A model generated the notes under the pieces. It was given only the letters and a program-made list of their open reading frames with translations. It ran no database searches and was not told the origin of the DNA. Of a stretch of 48,790 bases of DNA, positions 8,520 to 17,322 are shown piece after piece (within the stretch, counting starts at the first letter, position 1; every line of letters begins with the position of its first letter). Location: positions 1 to 48,790 of the IMG/VR virus record IMGVR_UViG_3300044614_001056; one strand, 5' to 3'. Source of the stretch: a virus. The position numbers and the translations under genes were made by a program.

Positions 8520-8737
8520 ATAGGAAGTCGAGAAGATTTGGGCAGGAAGTTCAATGACTGTGCTTCGGCTTTAATCTTTTCAACAACAGGCTTTGACAAA
8601 TGCTTGGCAATATATGAAGGATCTATATTGTGTAATTCACAAATTTGTAGAACCGCATCCATATAAGAACAATTCTTCTTTTTAATTATCTTTTCAATTT
8701 CATTTTGAATATTTAATTCACCAGATTCAAGTATCAT
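8516..8737 (-). CDS. 33: Late transcription coactivator gp33-like
   Basis: A 73-residue protein if started at ATG 8737 (GGAG about 10 nt upstream); a longer version from 8788 would overlap the epimerase more deeply. It aligns well with the C-terminal two thirds of T4 gp33: 'EIEKIIKKKNCSYMDAVLQI' parallels 'IIEKMVEEFGMSYLEATTAF', and 'KPVVEKIKAEAQSLNFLPKS' parallels 'SGIIEKIQSEAIDENLLRPS'. T4 gp33 bridges RNA polymerase, gp55 and the sliding clamp at late promoters. Synteny agrees: gene 33 is close to gene 32 in T4. TATAAATA late boxes in this window fit its presence. Confidence 0.8.
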   Translation of the reverse strand: MILESGELNIQNEIEKIIKKKNCSYMDAVLQICELHNIDPSYIAKHLSKPVVEKIKAEAQSLNFLPKSSRLPI

Positions 8738-9635
8738 ATTCTTTATTCTCCATATATTCCTTAAGACATTTGGTTGGTTGCCATCCAAGAGTTTGTTTAA
8801 TTACAAAAATATCGGCACAAGTTTGTCTTGCTTCTCCAGTTCTTGGTGCAACATGAGTATACTCTCCACCCATCATTTTTGCAAGATCTAAAACAGAATA
8901 TGATGTACCAGTTCCAACATTCATTATCTTACCACAAAGATTTGTATTGTGATTCATTGCTGCAATATTAGCAGAAACTACATCGGATACGTGAATATAA
9001 TCTCTGGTTTGCAAACCATCTCCAACAACCGTCATTAATTGATTTGCTTTCTTTTGACGAGAGAATACACCAATTACAGGCGCATATGATCCGCGTTTTG
9101 GTTGTCTTGGACCATACACATTAAAATATCTAAAACAAGCAGTATCCAGATTGTACAAATCGGAGTACATTTTGCACAATCCTTCTGAAAAAAATTTAGA
9201 ATATGAATAAGCATTTAAACAATCTGGTTTGTCGGATTCTTTTTGAATTGCCTTATTTGTCAATCCATAGATCGCAGAAGTACTTGAAAAAATTACACGT
9301 TTTGCTTTAACCATTTTGGCAGCATTCAATACATTTTGAGTACCAAAAGTATTAATATCTAATGCTCTACCGGGATTCAGAATACAATTTTGTATTCTTG
9401 CTTCTGCCGCTAAATGAAAAACGTACTCAGGTTCATGCCGATCAAATACACCATTTACAAGATGTTCATTTGTAATATCATAATGATAGTATTTTGCTTG
9501 TGGATTGAAATAGAATTGATCATGTGCATCTGATGAAAGATCATCCAAAACAGTAACATCGTGTCCTTGTCTTACTAATTCATCTACTAGATTTGATCCA
9601 ATAAAACCACAACCACCTGTTACTGTAATGTTCAT
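8727..9635 (-). CDS. NAD-dependent sugar-nucleotide epimerase/dehydratase (GalE-like)
   Basis: A 302-residue extended short-chain dehydrogenase. The N-terminal nucleotide-binding motif is 'TGGCGFIGSN' (residues 5-14). The catalytic Ser region is 'FSSTSAIYG' and the Y-x3-K pair is 'YSYSK'. It includes 'RYFNVYGPRQ' and 'RDYIHVSDV', typical of UDP-sugar 4-epimerases and related dehydratases. Its substrate cannot be fixed from sequence. It is the last gene of the glycan operon and probably supplies or modifies a nucleotide sugar, alongside Gmd at 15662-16699. It overlaps the gp33-like gene by 11 bp. Confidence 0.85.
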   Translation of the reverse strand: MNITVTGGCGFIGSNLVDELVRQGHDVTVLDDLSSDAHDQFYFNPQAKYYHYDITNEHLVNGVFDRHEPEYVFHLAAEARIQNCILNPGRALDINTFGTQNVLNAAKMVKAKRVIFSSTSAIYGLTNKAIQKESDKPDCLNAYSYSKFFSEGLCKMYSDLYNLDTACFRYFNVYGPRQPKRGSYAPVIGVFSRQKKANQLMTVVGDGLQTRDYIHVSDVVSANIAAMNHNTNLCGKIMNVGTGTSYSVLDLAKMMGGEYTHVAPRTGEARQTCADIFVIKQTLGWQPTKCLKEYMENKEYDT

Positions 9636-9651
9636 ATTTCTCTCATTTCAA

Positions 9652-10299
9652 TTAATATTGTGTATATTCTTGTTCATATTTAATATTCAATTTATCCATT
9701 ATCTTATCACAACTCATTTTATCAGAAAACCAAGAACTATAATCATCTTTATTGAAATATTTACTATTAATCCACCAATCTTCATAATACAAATCTGGAT
9801 ACTTTCTTTGAGAGACATCGGAACATAAAAGAATATATCCTTTTTCTTGCAACAATTTTCTTTGCGGTTTCTTTTCAAATTCTTCAAACTTATTGACATC
9901 AAGATCACGTTCCATATAAGAATCATGTTCTATTGTTATAACTTTAAACTCATAATTACTGTTTATTATCTTTTCTAGTAATTTAAATCTATCTCCTAGA
10001 TTTTCCATATCTAGTGTCAAATAATCAATAACAGTACTTTCATAATATTGTTTTAAGAAATCATTGTAATTAACATTCATACAGTCTTTCTGTATGAATT
10101 TGTTTTTTCTGCTAGATTTCCATTCTGAAGAAAAATCTAAAATATCAACAGATATACCGGTCCATCCTTGCAATTCCAGTGCATATGTGTTATTGATAAA
10201 AATCGGATGGGAACAACCTAAATCTAAAAATGTTCCATTGTTTTTTCTTAGTATATTGTATACAAAAACATCTTGTGCAGATTGAGAGTATGATTTCAT
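9652..10299 (-). CDS. FkbM-type SAM-dependent methyltransferase
   Basis: A 215-residue protein with the FkbM (Methyltransf_21) pattern: 'SQSAQDVFVYNIL' at the N terminus, SAM-binding 'GTFLDLGCSHPIFINNT' near residues 22-38, then 'GWTGISVDI' and a central 'IDYLTLDMEN' acidic strand. Such enzymes often O-methylate sugars in polysaccharides and glycans. It lies 3 bp after a glycosyltransferase in the same operon, so a glycan substrate is the natural inference. Confidence 0.75.
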   Translation of the reverse strand: MKSYSQSAQDVFVYNILRKNNGTFLDLGCSHPIFINNTYALELQGWTGISVDILDFSSEWKSSRKNKFIQKDCMNVNYNDFLKQYYESTVIDYLTLDMENLGDRFKLLEKIINSNYEFKVITIEHDSYMERDLDVNKFEEFEKKPQRKLLQEKGYILLCSDVSQRKYPDLYYEDWWINSKYFNKDDYSSWFSDKMSCDKIMDKLNIKYEQEYTQY

Positions 10300-10302
10300 A
10301 TG

Positions 10303-11049
10303 TTACCAATTGTGCTTTCTTTTAAGTGCTTGTCTGTCCTTTGTAGCATAATCAAATTCAAGATTATATACTTCTGAATTTATAATGTTTCCAAATTTCA
10401 TATGAAGTAGTTCTGAACCTAATACGAAATTTTTGAGTCCAGCATTTTTACATCTAAAACAATAATCGTATTCCAGATAAAAAACATGAAAATTATCCGT
10501 ATCAAAAACTCCAACTTTTTCTATAGTGCTTCTATGTAAAACTAAAGGACCATCATTCAGAAAAAATGCTTGAGCATATTCTCCACTTTTTAACCATTTA
10601 GTATTAAAGGAGGGGGAAGAAATTGAAAAATGACTACTGTGATAATTTTTACCAGTTTGGTCAAATCCATCTCGCATACCAACTAAACCAACATTTTGTT
10701 CTTTTGTATATAAATTTATAATATTCGAAATAAAATTACTATCTTGTATGAATTGATCATCTTGCGGTGTAATAAAAATATCATAATCTGTTTTTAAAAA
10801 CCGCTGTATTGCGGCATTTATATTCTTCATTCGATATTTTATTGGAGTTTCTTGTGCAGTGTGGCGATGATTTGAAAGATATTTCTGTTGATTATTAAAA
10901 TGATGGAAATTTTTTAAACTTGAATCTTTTAAATCTTCAAATGTAATATCAATAAAAACATCATTTGGTATGAAATAGTTTATACCTCTCAAAATAAGAT
11001 CAATGTGAGATTCTTTATTCCAAATATTATAATGCAAATAACATTTCAT
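10303..11049 (-). CDS. GT-A glycosyltransferase (family 2-like)
   Basis: A 248-residue protein with features of nucleotide-sugar GT-A enzymes: an acidic metal-binding 'DIFITPQDDQF' near residues 90-100, a 'GLVGMRDGF' strand, and 'FYLEYDYCFRCKNAGLKNFV', resembling the family 2 acceptor-side 'E(D)xDx..R..' motif. Likely transfers a sugar in the phage glycan pathway. It overlaps the next upstream gene by 4 bp. Confidence 0.65.
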   Translation of the reverse strand: MKCYLHYNIWNKESHIDLILRGINYFIPNDVFIDITFEDLKDSSLKNFHHFNNQQKYLSNHRHTAQETPIKYRMKNINAAIQRFLKTDYDIFITPQDDQFIQDSNFISNIINLYTKEQNVGLVGMRDGFDQTGKNYHSSHFSISSPSFNTKWLKSGEYAQAFFLNDGPLVLHRSTIEKVGVFDTDNFHVFYLEYDYCFRCKNAGLKNFVLGSELLHMKFGNIINSEVYNLEFDYATKDRQALKRKHNW

Positions 11050-11657
11050 TTTGACAACTTTTCAAAAACAGTTAACGACCAAGCTTCGGCGACTAATTTT
11101 AGGCTATATTGTTTATAAATTCCGGACAACAATTCATCTGTAAATTTTGATGGACCGGGATGAAACCTTGCGCCATTTCTATACATTCTACTATCGTGTA
11201 TACCAATATATCTATTGCATTTTACCTTGTCATAGTATAGATTAAAATCTCTTTTTACCGCCTCGTAATTATGATCACCATCTATAAACAAGAAATCGAT
11301 AGAATCGTTTTCAATTAAATTAACCACACTTGGTTTTTCGCAATAATCGTTGATGAATGTAAATCGGTCTTTAGCAAAATTTGTGTTTTTTTCTATAATC
11401 TGTATATTCCCAATTAAACTACTTTCCATACTATCGGGTACTATTGGATCTATTCCAATATGTTTTACATTTGGATCTATGTTTAAAAAATGAGAACATC
11501 TTTCACCATTCAAAATACCTATTTCTACAGTATTTACAGACTGATTATTATTCTGTTGGAGTGCTCGTTTAACACAATGAGTAAAAATAACATTTTCACT
11601 TTCGGTGCCACCAATATGATTTTCGTTTATTGTTTGTTCAAAAACATAAGAATTCAT
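11046..11657 (-). CDS. Class I SAM-dependent methyltransferase (Methyltransf_24-like)
   Basis: A 203-residue protein with 'NTVEIGILNGERCSHFL' (motif I region, about residues 42-58), 'HIGIDPI' (motif II acidic end) and 'IDFLFIDGDHNYEAVKRDF' (near residues 118-136), a hallmark of the Methyltransf_24 group found in capsule and cephalosporin-hydroxylase-like clusters. Probably methylates a sugar or glycan in this operon. It overlaps both neighbours by 4 bp. Confidence 0.7.
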   Translation of the reverse strand: MNSYVFEQTINENHIGGTESENVIFTHCVKRALQQNNNQSVNTVEIGILNGERCSHFLNIDPNVKHIGIDPIVPDSMESSLIGNIQIIEKNTNFAKDRFTFINDYCEKPSVVNLIENDSIDFLFIDGDHNYEAVKRDFNLYYDKVKCNRYIGIHDSRMYRNGARFHPGPSKFTDELLSGIYKQYSLKLVAEAWSLTVFEKLSK

Positions 11658-12370
11658 AAATTACTCCTTGTGTGTTCCAATATCTGTGGAATGTGTTTTT
11701 CTCTTCTATCATTACCCCATTGAGATATATCCGGTATAGTAGTTATGTTGTGTTTTCGTCCCAATAAACTTAAAATACTTTGATCGTGTCGATGATCTTT
11801 AAACTCTGGATAATTTCCCAAACCACATACATTTGGATCATCTGTTATTATTCTAGAGTCTTCAGCAAAAGTTAACCATTCTTTAAAAAATTGAATGTTG
11901 TTTGCATTTTTTATACACACAATAAAACTTGCTAAAATTTGATTTACACTTAAATATGGTTCTGTATCTAATCCCATGTAATAAAAACAATCTCGTTTTG
12001 TCCATTTTTTATGTGTATGAAAATCTTCTAATGTAAACAATAAAATACCATTATGGGTAGTTTTGCAAACTTCTATAACTGGATTTATATTGTTAATAAA
12101 ATGAGAACCACTATCCGCATAAAACAAAAGATCACCATCTTGCATTGATTCTAGAGTTTTTACAATAAAATATGGTTTCCACAACCAATAACCAGCACCT
12201 CTTGATTGGTTCAAAATGTGTTGATTTTTTGAAGAAAATTGCGGATCAATATCATTTACTCCATATGATTTTATTTCGTCAAAACCACCCACACTTTTAC
12301 CAGTTTCACTATTTTTCTTTTGAGCATGGTAATATTTTTTATTCGCATAATTAATCAATATTTTTTTCAT
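11654..12370 (-). CDS. Putative glycosyltransferase (capsule-type, GT32-like)
   Basis: A 238-residue protein started at ATG 12370, where it overlaps the upstream stop by 4 bp like its neighbours. The 'GAGYWLWKPYFIVKTLES' segment followed by 'GDLLFYADSGSHF' (a D-x-D-like acidic strand) is typical of small glycosyltransferase-like proteins encoded in polysaccharide loci. 'DHRHDQSILSLL' near the C terminus is another conserved feature of this group. The precise sugar is unknown. Confidence 0.6.
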   Translation of the reverse strand: MKKILINYANKKYYHAQKKNSETGKSVGGFDEIKSYGVNDIDPQFSSKNQHILNQSRGAGYWLWKPYFIVKTLESMQDGDLLFYADSGSHFINNINPVIEVCKTTHNGILLFTLEDFHTHKKWTKRDCFYYMGLDTEPYLSVNQILASFIVCIKNANNIQFFKEWLTFAEDSRIITDDPNVCGLGNYPEFKDHRHDQSILSLLGRKHNITTIPDISQWGNDRREKHIPQILEHTRSNL

Positions 12371-13110
12371 TCTGTTACTTCCTTTGCACCTTCTGGATTC
12401 ATTAGTGGAAGTTCGCTTACATTTGGATTCCAAATATAAATGTGTAATTGTTTATCCGTTTTATATTCTTTTTTACAGAGTTCCCACATTTTTCTGGCCC
12501 AGCAAACATCTTCCGCAGAATTAAAATCTATAAATCTTACTTGTTTTGCCAATTCTGTTCTAAAGGGACAAACTGGAAATGGTGGTCTTTTACAAATTCT
12601 TTTACCACCTATTACCCCATTCGCTTTCCATATTTGAGTTCCGGGATTTTCTGGATCGTCTACAAATCCATCTTGATACCAATGAGATAATTGTTCAAGT
12701 GGCGGAGTTCTATCGTGTGCTAAACTAAAATCAACAACCCATTCATCTCCATCAATTATTGCTTTTTGTGCATGGGAAATCACATCTATGTTTGGATGCT
12801 TTTCGATAATATTACAGACAGTTTTAATATAATCCTCCGACACATCATCATCGTCATCTATTAATACTACAAACTCACCTTGAGCCATTTGTATCAATCT
12901 GTCTCGTTTTTTACCGACAGTAATCTTTTTATTATCGCCCAAAATTATCAATTCTACATCTTTTCTATCACCAATTTGAAACAATAACTTATTGACTATT
13001 CTTGGCAAAAATCTATCATCAAACATTCTTTTTGGTATAGTTGCAATACCTATTGTCAATTTAATAGGCACTGGTTCGTCAATTACAGTATCTGTTGTTT
13101 CTTCTGACAT
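12367..13110 (-). CDS. Family 2-like glycosyltransferase with DDDDD motif
   Basis: A 247-residue GT-A protein. The N-terminal strand is 'KLTIGIATIPKR'. 'TVGKKRDRLIQMAQGEFVVL' leads into the metal/nucleotide-sugar motif 'IDDDDDVSEDYI' near residues 94-105. It is closely similar in design to the neighbouring 13110-13706 gene ('SVGKKRNNLLSKAKGEYVCF' then 'IDDDDMV'), suggesting an old tandem duplication. Its first base overlaps the upstream stop by one nucleotide. Confidence 0.75.
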   Translation of the reverse strand: MSEETTDTVIDEPVPIKLTIGIATIPKRMFDDRFLPRIVNKLLFQIGDRKDVELIILGDNKKITVGKKRDRLIQMAQGEFVVLIDDDDDVSEDYIKTVCNIIEKHPNIDVISHAQKAIIDGDEWVVDFSLAHDRTPPLEQLSHWYQDGFVDDPENPGTQIWKANGVIGGKRICKRPPFPVCPFRTELAKQVRFIDFNSAEDVCWARKMWELCKKEYKTDKQLHIYIWNPNVSELPLMNPEGAKEVTE

Positions 13111-13706
13111 TAGCGTTTCCCCGCAAATTTTGTTGTTTCTGATGTTTTGGGATTAAATTGATATATGTACATTCTTTTTCCAATCAATTCTTCCGTTTTC
13201 ATTAAACCACTATCCCATAGACGGTGTGAATAATCTTGGTCTTCTCCGTGGGAAATTTCTTTATAACCTATTTTTCTTGCTATTTCCGTTTTAATTGTAT
13301 TCAAGTGATTGGGTGTTCTGTATTGAATCCCATCTTTTCTAAAATGTCCACCACAGACTAAATTATGAATAAATGGTAAATTGTGATGTGGTAAAAACCC
13401 TACAAGTTCCACAACATCTGGTTTATTCTGTAATGCTTTTACAATATGAGAAACATAAATGTCCGTAACCATATCATCATCGTCAATAAAGCATACATAT
13501 TCACCCTTTGCTTTACTTAATAGATTGTTTCTTTTTTTACCTACGCTGTTTTCACCATTATCAGTTTCGGTTACAATTTCTACAATATCCGAAGCATTGC
13601 AGTTTTGTATTTGTTTTTGTAATTCATTTACCAATAGATTATAACTAGCAATTCTATTTGGTTTATTTGATAAGTGTAATATACCAATTGTCCATAAAGT
13701 ATTCAT
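13110..13706 (-). CDS. Family 2-like glycosyltransferase, paralogue of the next gene
   Basis: A 198-residue GT-A protein with 'WTIGILHLSNKPNR' at the N terminus, a 'VGKKRNNLLSKAKGEYVCFI' helix-strand and the 'DDDDMV' acidic motif. Shorter than its paralogue at 12367-13110. 'SHGEDQDYSHRLWDSG' near the C terminus matches the catalytic 'GEDxD..R' region of family 2 enzymes. It overlaps the upstream gene by 4 bp. Confidence 0.75.
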   Translation of the reverse strand: MNTLWTIGILHLSNKPNRIASYNLLVNELQKQIQNCNASDIVEIVTETDNGENSVGKKRNNLLSKAKGEYVCFIDDDDMVTDIYVSHIVKALQNKPDVVELVGFLPHHNLPFIHNLVCGGHFRKDGIQYRTPNHLNTIKTEIARKIGYKEISHGEDQDYSHRLWDSGLMKTEELIGKRMYIYQFNPKTSETTKFAGKR

Positions 13707-14386
13707 ATTAATCCCTTTTGTAATCGTTCCTTAAAAATTTGTCTATCAACAGTATCTAATGATTCGCATTTAATTCTCAAATCATCCTTAATTGAATTCC
13801 AATCGTGATTTATTATTTGTTTATCAATATCAATAATTTTATTCAGTTTTCTGGCAATTCTTGTCTGTTCATCATCTGCAAATAAACTTTTATAGATTGG
13901 GTTATAAATGTATCCAAGTCTATTGTAATATGCATTACCCATAATAGATAAAACCATTAATGATCCTCGACCTGGTATATGTTGAGTGAATGCTGCTTTA
14001 TGAGCATTATAATTTAAACAGCCATCGTAATCGGGGAAATGTACAATCATATCATTACAAATGATATCATCGTAGTTTTTAACTTTTATTTTCATGTCAT
14101 CGGAGATTAACAATAAAGTTTTCCACCCCTGAGTTGGTATGTTTGCATTGCATGCCTCTATTTTTGATTTACTATTACCAAAATGATAGTCTAAATCCAC
14201 TTTAGATTTACAATTTTCTAAAAAATAACGCATTGGATTATTATTACAAGTATCGTCGTCACAATCCATTGTTATGATAAATTTAACTTTTTGTTTCCCG
14301 GATAAATTATCAATATACTGATTCAATATATTTTTAAACAATTCAGGTCTTGATCTTGATGGATATTTAATCAATAAATCTATCAT
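13703..14386 (-). CDS. Putative glycosyltransferase
   Basis: A 227-residue protein with 'DLLIKYPSRSRPELF' at the N terminus and a possible D-x-D at 'FIITMDCDDDTCNN'. It then has 'GWKTLLLISDDMKIKVKNYD' and 'FPDYDGCLNYN', patterns of a GT-A fold acting on nucleotide sugars. Less typical than its neighbours. The stop-start overlaps on both sides place it firmly in the glycan operon. Confidence 0.55.
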   Translation of the reverse strand: MIDLLIKYPSRSRPELFKNILNQYIDNLSGKQKVKFIITMDCDDDTCNNNPMRYFLENCKSKVDLDYHFGNSKSKIEACNANIPTQGWKTLLLISDDMKIKVKNYDDIICNDMIVHFPDYDGCLNYNAHKAAFTQHIPGRGSLMVLSIMGNAYYNRLGYIYNPIYKSLFADDEQTRIARKLNKIIDIDKQIINHDWNSIKDDLRIKCESLDTVDRQIFKERLQKGLI

Positions 14387-15060
14387 GGTAGAGGCTCACT
14401 ATTTGGAAAATTATTTGATTTTCGATCTCTATAAATTTTTTCTGCTTGCTTTGTGTTTCCAGAAGGAATGGTGGGATGAAACTTATGTGTACCACGCAAA
14501 CGATGTTCGTGATATTGTTTTAAATCACCCCTTATCCACAAGCAATTGTATTTAGTCGCAACTTGATAGAGTTCAGTATCCGCCCACATGTGCCAATATT
14601 CTTCCCACATAGGACCTTTACCTTGATTGATTTTTTCCCTAAACTCTTTACCCAACCAAGCACTTCCGCAGATTTGTTCGCAGGTATCACAAGCCATGCT
14701 TCCAAACTTATCGCCGTATGGTTGCATTACACCAAAAGTACCACCAAAATGACGAACAAATTGTAAACGTAGTTGGTGTGCTTCATAATCTGAATCTGGG
14801 TACATATCGTCACCAGCAGCAATTATTATTTCATAATCAGACAATAATCCAGATAGGTAATTTACTGCTTTGGGCCAACCTCGATAACCACCAATGCTAG
14901 ATTCTGCAACGATAATATCGGCTAACCCCGAGTATTGAGAAAGCAATCTATCTGGGACAACTACGGCAATCTTATAACCCTTACTTTTCCAAACCGGAAA
15001 AGTTTTCTTTGCCATTTCTATATTTGCACTGGGTAGTGCTAACCACACATCTTCTTTCAT
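14383..15060 (-). CDS. Putative glycosyltransferase
   Basis: A 225-residue protein: 'DVWLALPSANIEMAKKTFPV' at the N terminus, an 'EIIIAAGDDMYPDSDYEAHQ' segment with an acidic cluster near residues 76-95, and 'GSAWLGKEFR'. These fit a GT-A enzyme, although I cannot assign a family. It overlaps its neighbours by 4 bp on each side. Confidence 0.55.
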   Translation of the reverse strand: MKEDVWLALPSANIEMAKKTFPVWKSKGYKIAVVVPDRLLSQYSGLADIIVAESSIGGYRGWPKAVNYLSGLLSDYEIIIAAGDDMYPDSDYEAHQLRLQFVRHFGGTFGVMQPYGDKFGSMACDTCEQICGSAWLGKEFREKINQGKGPMWEEYWHMWADTELYQVATKYNCLWIRGDLKQYHEHRLRGTHKFHPTIPSGNTKQAEKIYRDRKSNNFPNSEPLP

Positions 15061-15668
15061 TTTCCTACCTTTGTTTTAAGTCTTCTGCTTGCTTGCATAT
15101 GTTCAACTACTACTGGCTGTTCTGGTTCAAACCATTTACAGTCAAATACTTTGCAATATGACTGTGGAAAATTAAAAGTACGCAATCCCATTTTATCGTA
15201 AGATTCCCATACCTTTTGTAAACTTTGTTGCTCCCAACGATTGGGATTGTTTCTGCTTTCAACTTTCCATGTATTGATTAGACTTCTTGCAAGCGGAGTA
15301 TTGTTAAAATACATTGTACCTCCAGCAAGAGCCTCATTACCAAGATTCCAAGGTTTTAAGTGTGCATTTTTTGGTTGATTCCAAACATTAGGAATCCAAT
15401 AACAGCCAAAATCATAATCACCAAGTTTATCAAACAATTCTGGTTTATTTCTAAATCTACCATCAGCATCCACCCAAATAACACCACCTTGGCATTCATG
15501 TAATGCTTGTTCTATTACTTCCGCTTTCATCGTGCAATTATGAACCCAAGAACCTTTACTTTCTTTGGGATATGCTTTTACTGGCAATTGAAAATTGTTG
15601 CAAGTCTTAACAAGTTCAATTGCTTCTTCTTTATATTCTGGTGTATAAAAAGTAATTACAGTTACCAT
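15057..15668 (-). CDS. Nucleotide-diphospho-sugar transferase-like protein
   Basis: A 203-residue protein. '[19 protein letters not shown]' and '[18 protein letters not shown]' (D-x-D) near residues 63-80 define the donor site. '[19 protein letters not shown]' and '[10 protein letters not shown]' follow. The same architecture ('[15 protein letters not shown]', '[10 protein letters not shown]', 'QWTLQQAW') occurs in 16696-17322, so the two are paralogues flanking gmd. Likely a GT77-like sugar transferase. Confidence 0.65.
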   Translation of the reverse strand: MVTVITFYTPEYKEEAIELVKTCNNFQLPVKAYPKESKGSWVHNCTMKAEVIEQALHECQGGVIWVDADGRFRNKPELFDKLGDYDFGCYWIPNVWNQPKNAHLKPWNLGNEALAGGTMYFNNTPLARSLINTWKVESRNNPNRWEQQSLQKVWESYDKMGLRTFNFPQSYCKVFDCKWFEPEQPVVVEHMQASRRLKTKVGK

Positions 15669-16699
15669 TTTGGTGCCAATTTATTGTCATGAACATACAA
15701 AATATAATCTCTTCTACCCAATTCAACGTCATGTTTTGCCATCATATCGACAAGATTATCAAAATCTACTTTTGGTTGCCAACCAAGAACCATTCTTGCT
15801 TTGGTTGAATCCCCCAACAATTGATCAACTTCGGCTGGGCGATAATACCGTGGATCGATTTCCACATAATCTTCGTAATTCATATTATATTTTGCAAATG
15901 CTTTTTGACAAAAATCACGAACAGAATACATTTTACCAGTAGCAACAACATAATCATCTGGAATATCTTGTTGTAACATTAGCCACATTGCTTCAACGTA
16001 ATCACCAGCATAACCCCAATCACGCAAAGCGTCCATATTTCCAAGGTACAATTTCTTTTGCAGTCCTTGATAAATTCTACCAACTGCTCTAGTGATTTTT
16101 CGAGTGACAAATGTTTCACCTCTTCGTGGACTTTCATGATTAAACAGAATACCGCAACTTGCGTGTATTCCATAACTTTCTCGGTAATTTACAGTTAAAT
16201 AATGTGCATATGCTTTTGCACAACCATAAGGTGAACGAGGATAAAACGGTGTAGTTTCCTTTTGTGGGACTTCTTGAACCTTACCAAACATTTCACTACT
16301 GGACGCTTGGTAATAACGAATCTTTTTTCCTGTTCTTTGTTCGTATTCACGTATTGCTTCTAATGCATTTAGAGTACCAATTCCACCAACTTCACCAGTA
16401 TAAACTGGAGCATCAAACGATACTCTAACATGACTTTGTGCCCCCAGATTATAAAACTCATCTGGACTATATTTGTTTATTACATTTGAAATTGTATTGT
16501 AATCTGTAAGATCACCATAATGTAAGAACAAAGTTTTATTGTGAATTTCTGGATTATTAATTAGGTGTTCTATTCTAGCAGTATTAAAGGAAGAAGAACG
16601 ACGAATTATGCCATGTACCTCGTAACCTTTCTCCAACAAAAGATCTGCGAGATAAGAACCATCTTGACCGGTTATTCCTGTAATTATTGCTTTTTTCAT
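15662..16699 (-). CDS. gmd: GDP-mannose 4,6-dehydratase
   Basis: A 345-residue protein, the usual length for Gmd. NADP site '[15 protein letters not shown]' at residues 8-22, then '[11 protein letters not shown]', '[14 protein letters not shown]', the Y-x3-K catalytic pair in '[13 protein letters not shown]' and '[18 protein letters not shown]' are all diagnostic. It converts GDP-mannose to GDP-4-keto-6-deoxymannose, precursor of fucose, rhamnose and perosamine-type sugars. No fucose synthase is seen here, so the next step uses a host enzyme, the epimerase at 8727-9635, or a gene outside the window. Confidence 0.95.
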   Translation of the reverse strand: MKKAIITGITGQDGSYLADLLLEKGYEVHGIIRRSSSFNTARIEHLINNPEIHNKTLFLHYGDLTDYNTISNVINKYSPDEFYNLGAQSHVRVSFDAPVYTGEVGGIGTLNALEAIREYEQRTGKKIRYYQASSSEMFGKVQEVPQKETTPFYPRSPYGCAKAYAHYLTVNYRESYGIHASCGILFNHESPRRGETFVTRKITRAVGRIYQGLQKKLYLGNMDALRDWGYAGDYVEAMWLMLQQDIPDDYVVATGKMYSVRDFCQKAFAKYNMNYEDYVEIDPRYYRPAEVDQLLGDSTKARMVLGWQPKVDFDNLVDMMAKHDVELGRRDYILYVHDNKLAPKW

Positions 16700-17322
16700 T
16701 GTCTATTCACTTTCTGTTCTACTGAAGCTAAACGATGTAAAATCACTGCACCTTGACGACCGTGCATTCTATCTATCTGACAATAAGACTGTGGTAAAAA
16801 CTCTGTCTTGGGTTGTATGTCACACCAAGCCTGTTGCAGAGTCCATTGATCCCAATGAGTTGGATTTTGTTCCTGCATCTCAATCCAACGATTACACAAT
16901 CTAATACTATTTTCACACACTCGCATGAATATAGTTCCAGAATTAAACCAACAAGGAGAAACATTTGTTGGCCAGTTGTTGGGTAAATGAATTCGTTCTC
17001 TACCAGCCGGCACTTTACTTCTACCGCCTGGTTCTCCCCGAATCATAAATTCTTGATCACCCAATAAAAACAAATCTGGATATTTAATTATTTGTGCGTC
17101 GCTGTCGATCCAAACAACACAATCGTTGGGGTTGTGCGTCTCTAACATTTTTTTTATAAAGTGAGACTTAATAGCACAATTTTTAACCCAAGAACCTTTA
17201 TTTTCTTCCAATGCTATGGTGTATTTTAGTGAATGCTTTTGCAAACTTTTTTCTAAATCTTTTGCAAGTTCTCGGTAAATACCATTATCCGTGTAATAAG
17301 AAACAAAATGTAAGTTATTCAT
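16696..17322 (-). CDS. Nucleotide-diphospho-sugar transferase-like protein, paralogue of 15057-15668
   Basis: A 208-residue protein with '[20 protein letters not shown]', the D-x-D strand '[18 protein letters not shown]' and '[11 protein letters not shown]'. The domain order is that of its paralogue on the other side of gmd. Probably adds a sugar derived from the Gmd product. It overlaps its neighbours by 4 bp on both sides. Confidence 0.65.
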   Translation of the reverse strand: MNNLHFVSYYTDNGIYRELAKDLEKSLQKHSLKYTIALEENKGSWVKNCAIKSHFIKKMLETHNPNDCVVWIDSDAQIIKYPDLFLLGDQEFMIRGEPGGRSKVPAGRERIHLPNNWPTNVSPCWFNSGTIFMRVCENSIRLCNRWIEMQEQNPTHWDQWTLQQAWCDIQPKTEFLPQSYCQIDRMHGRQGAVILHRLASVEQKVNRQ

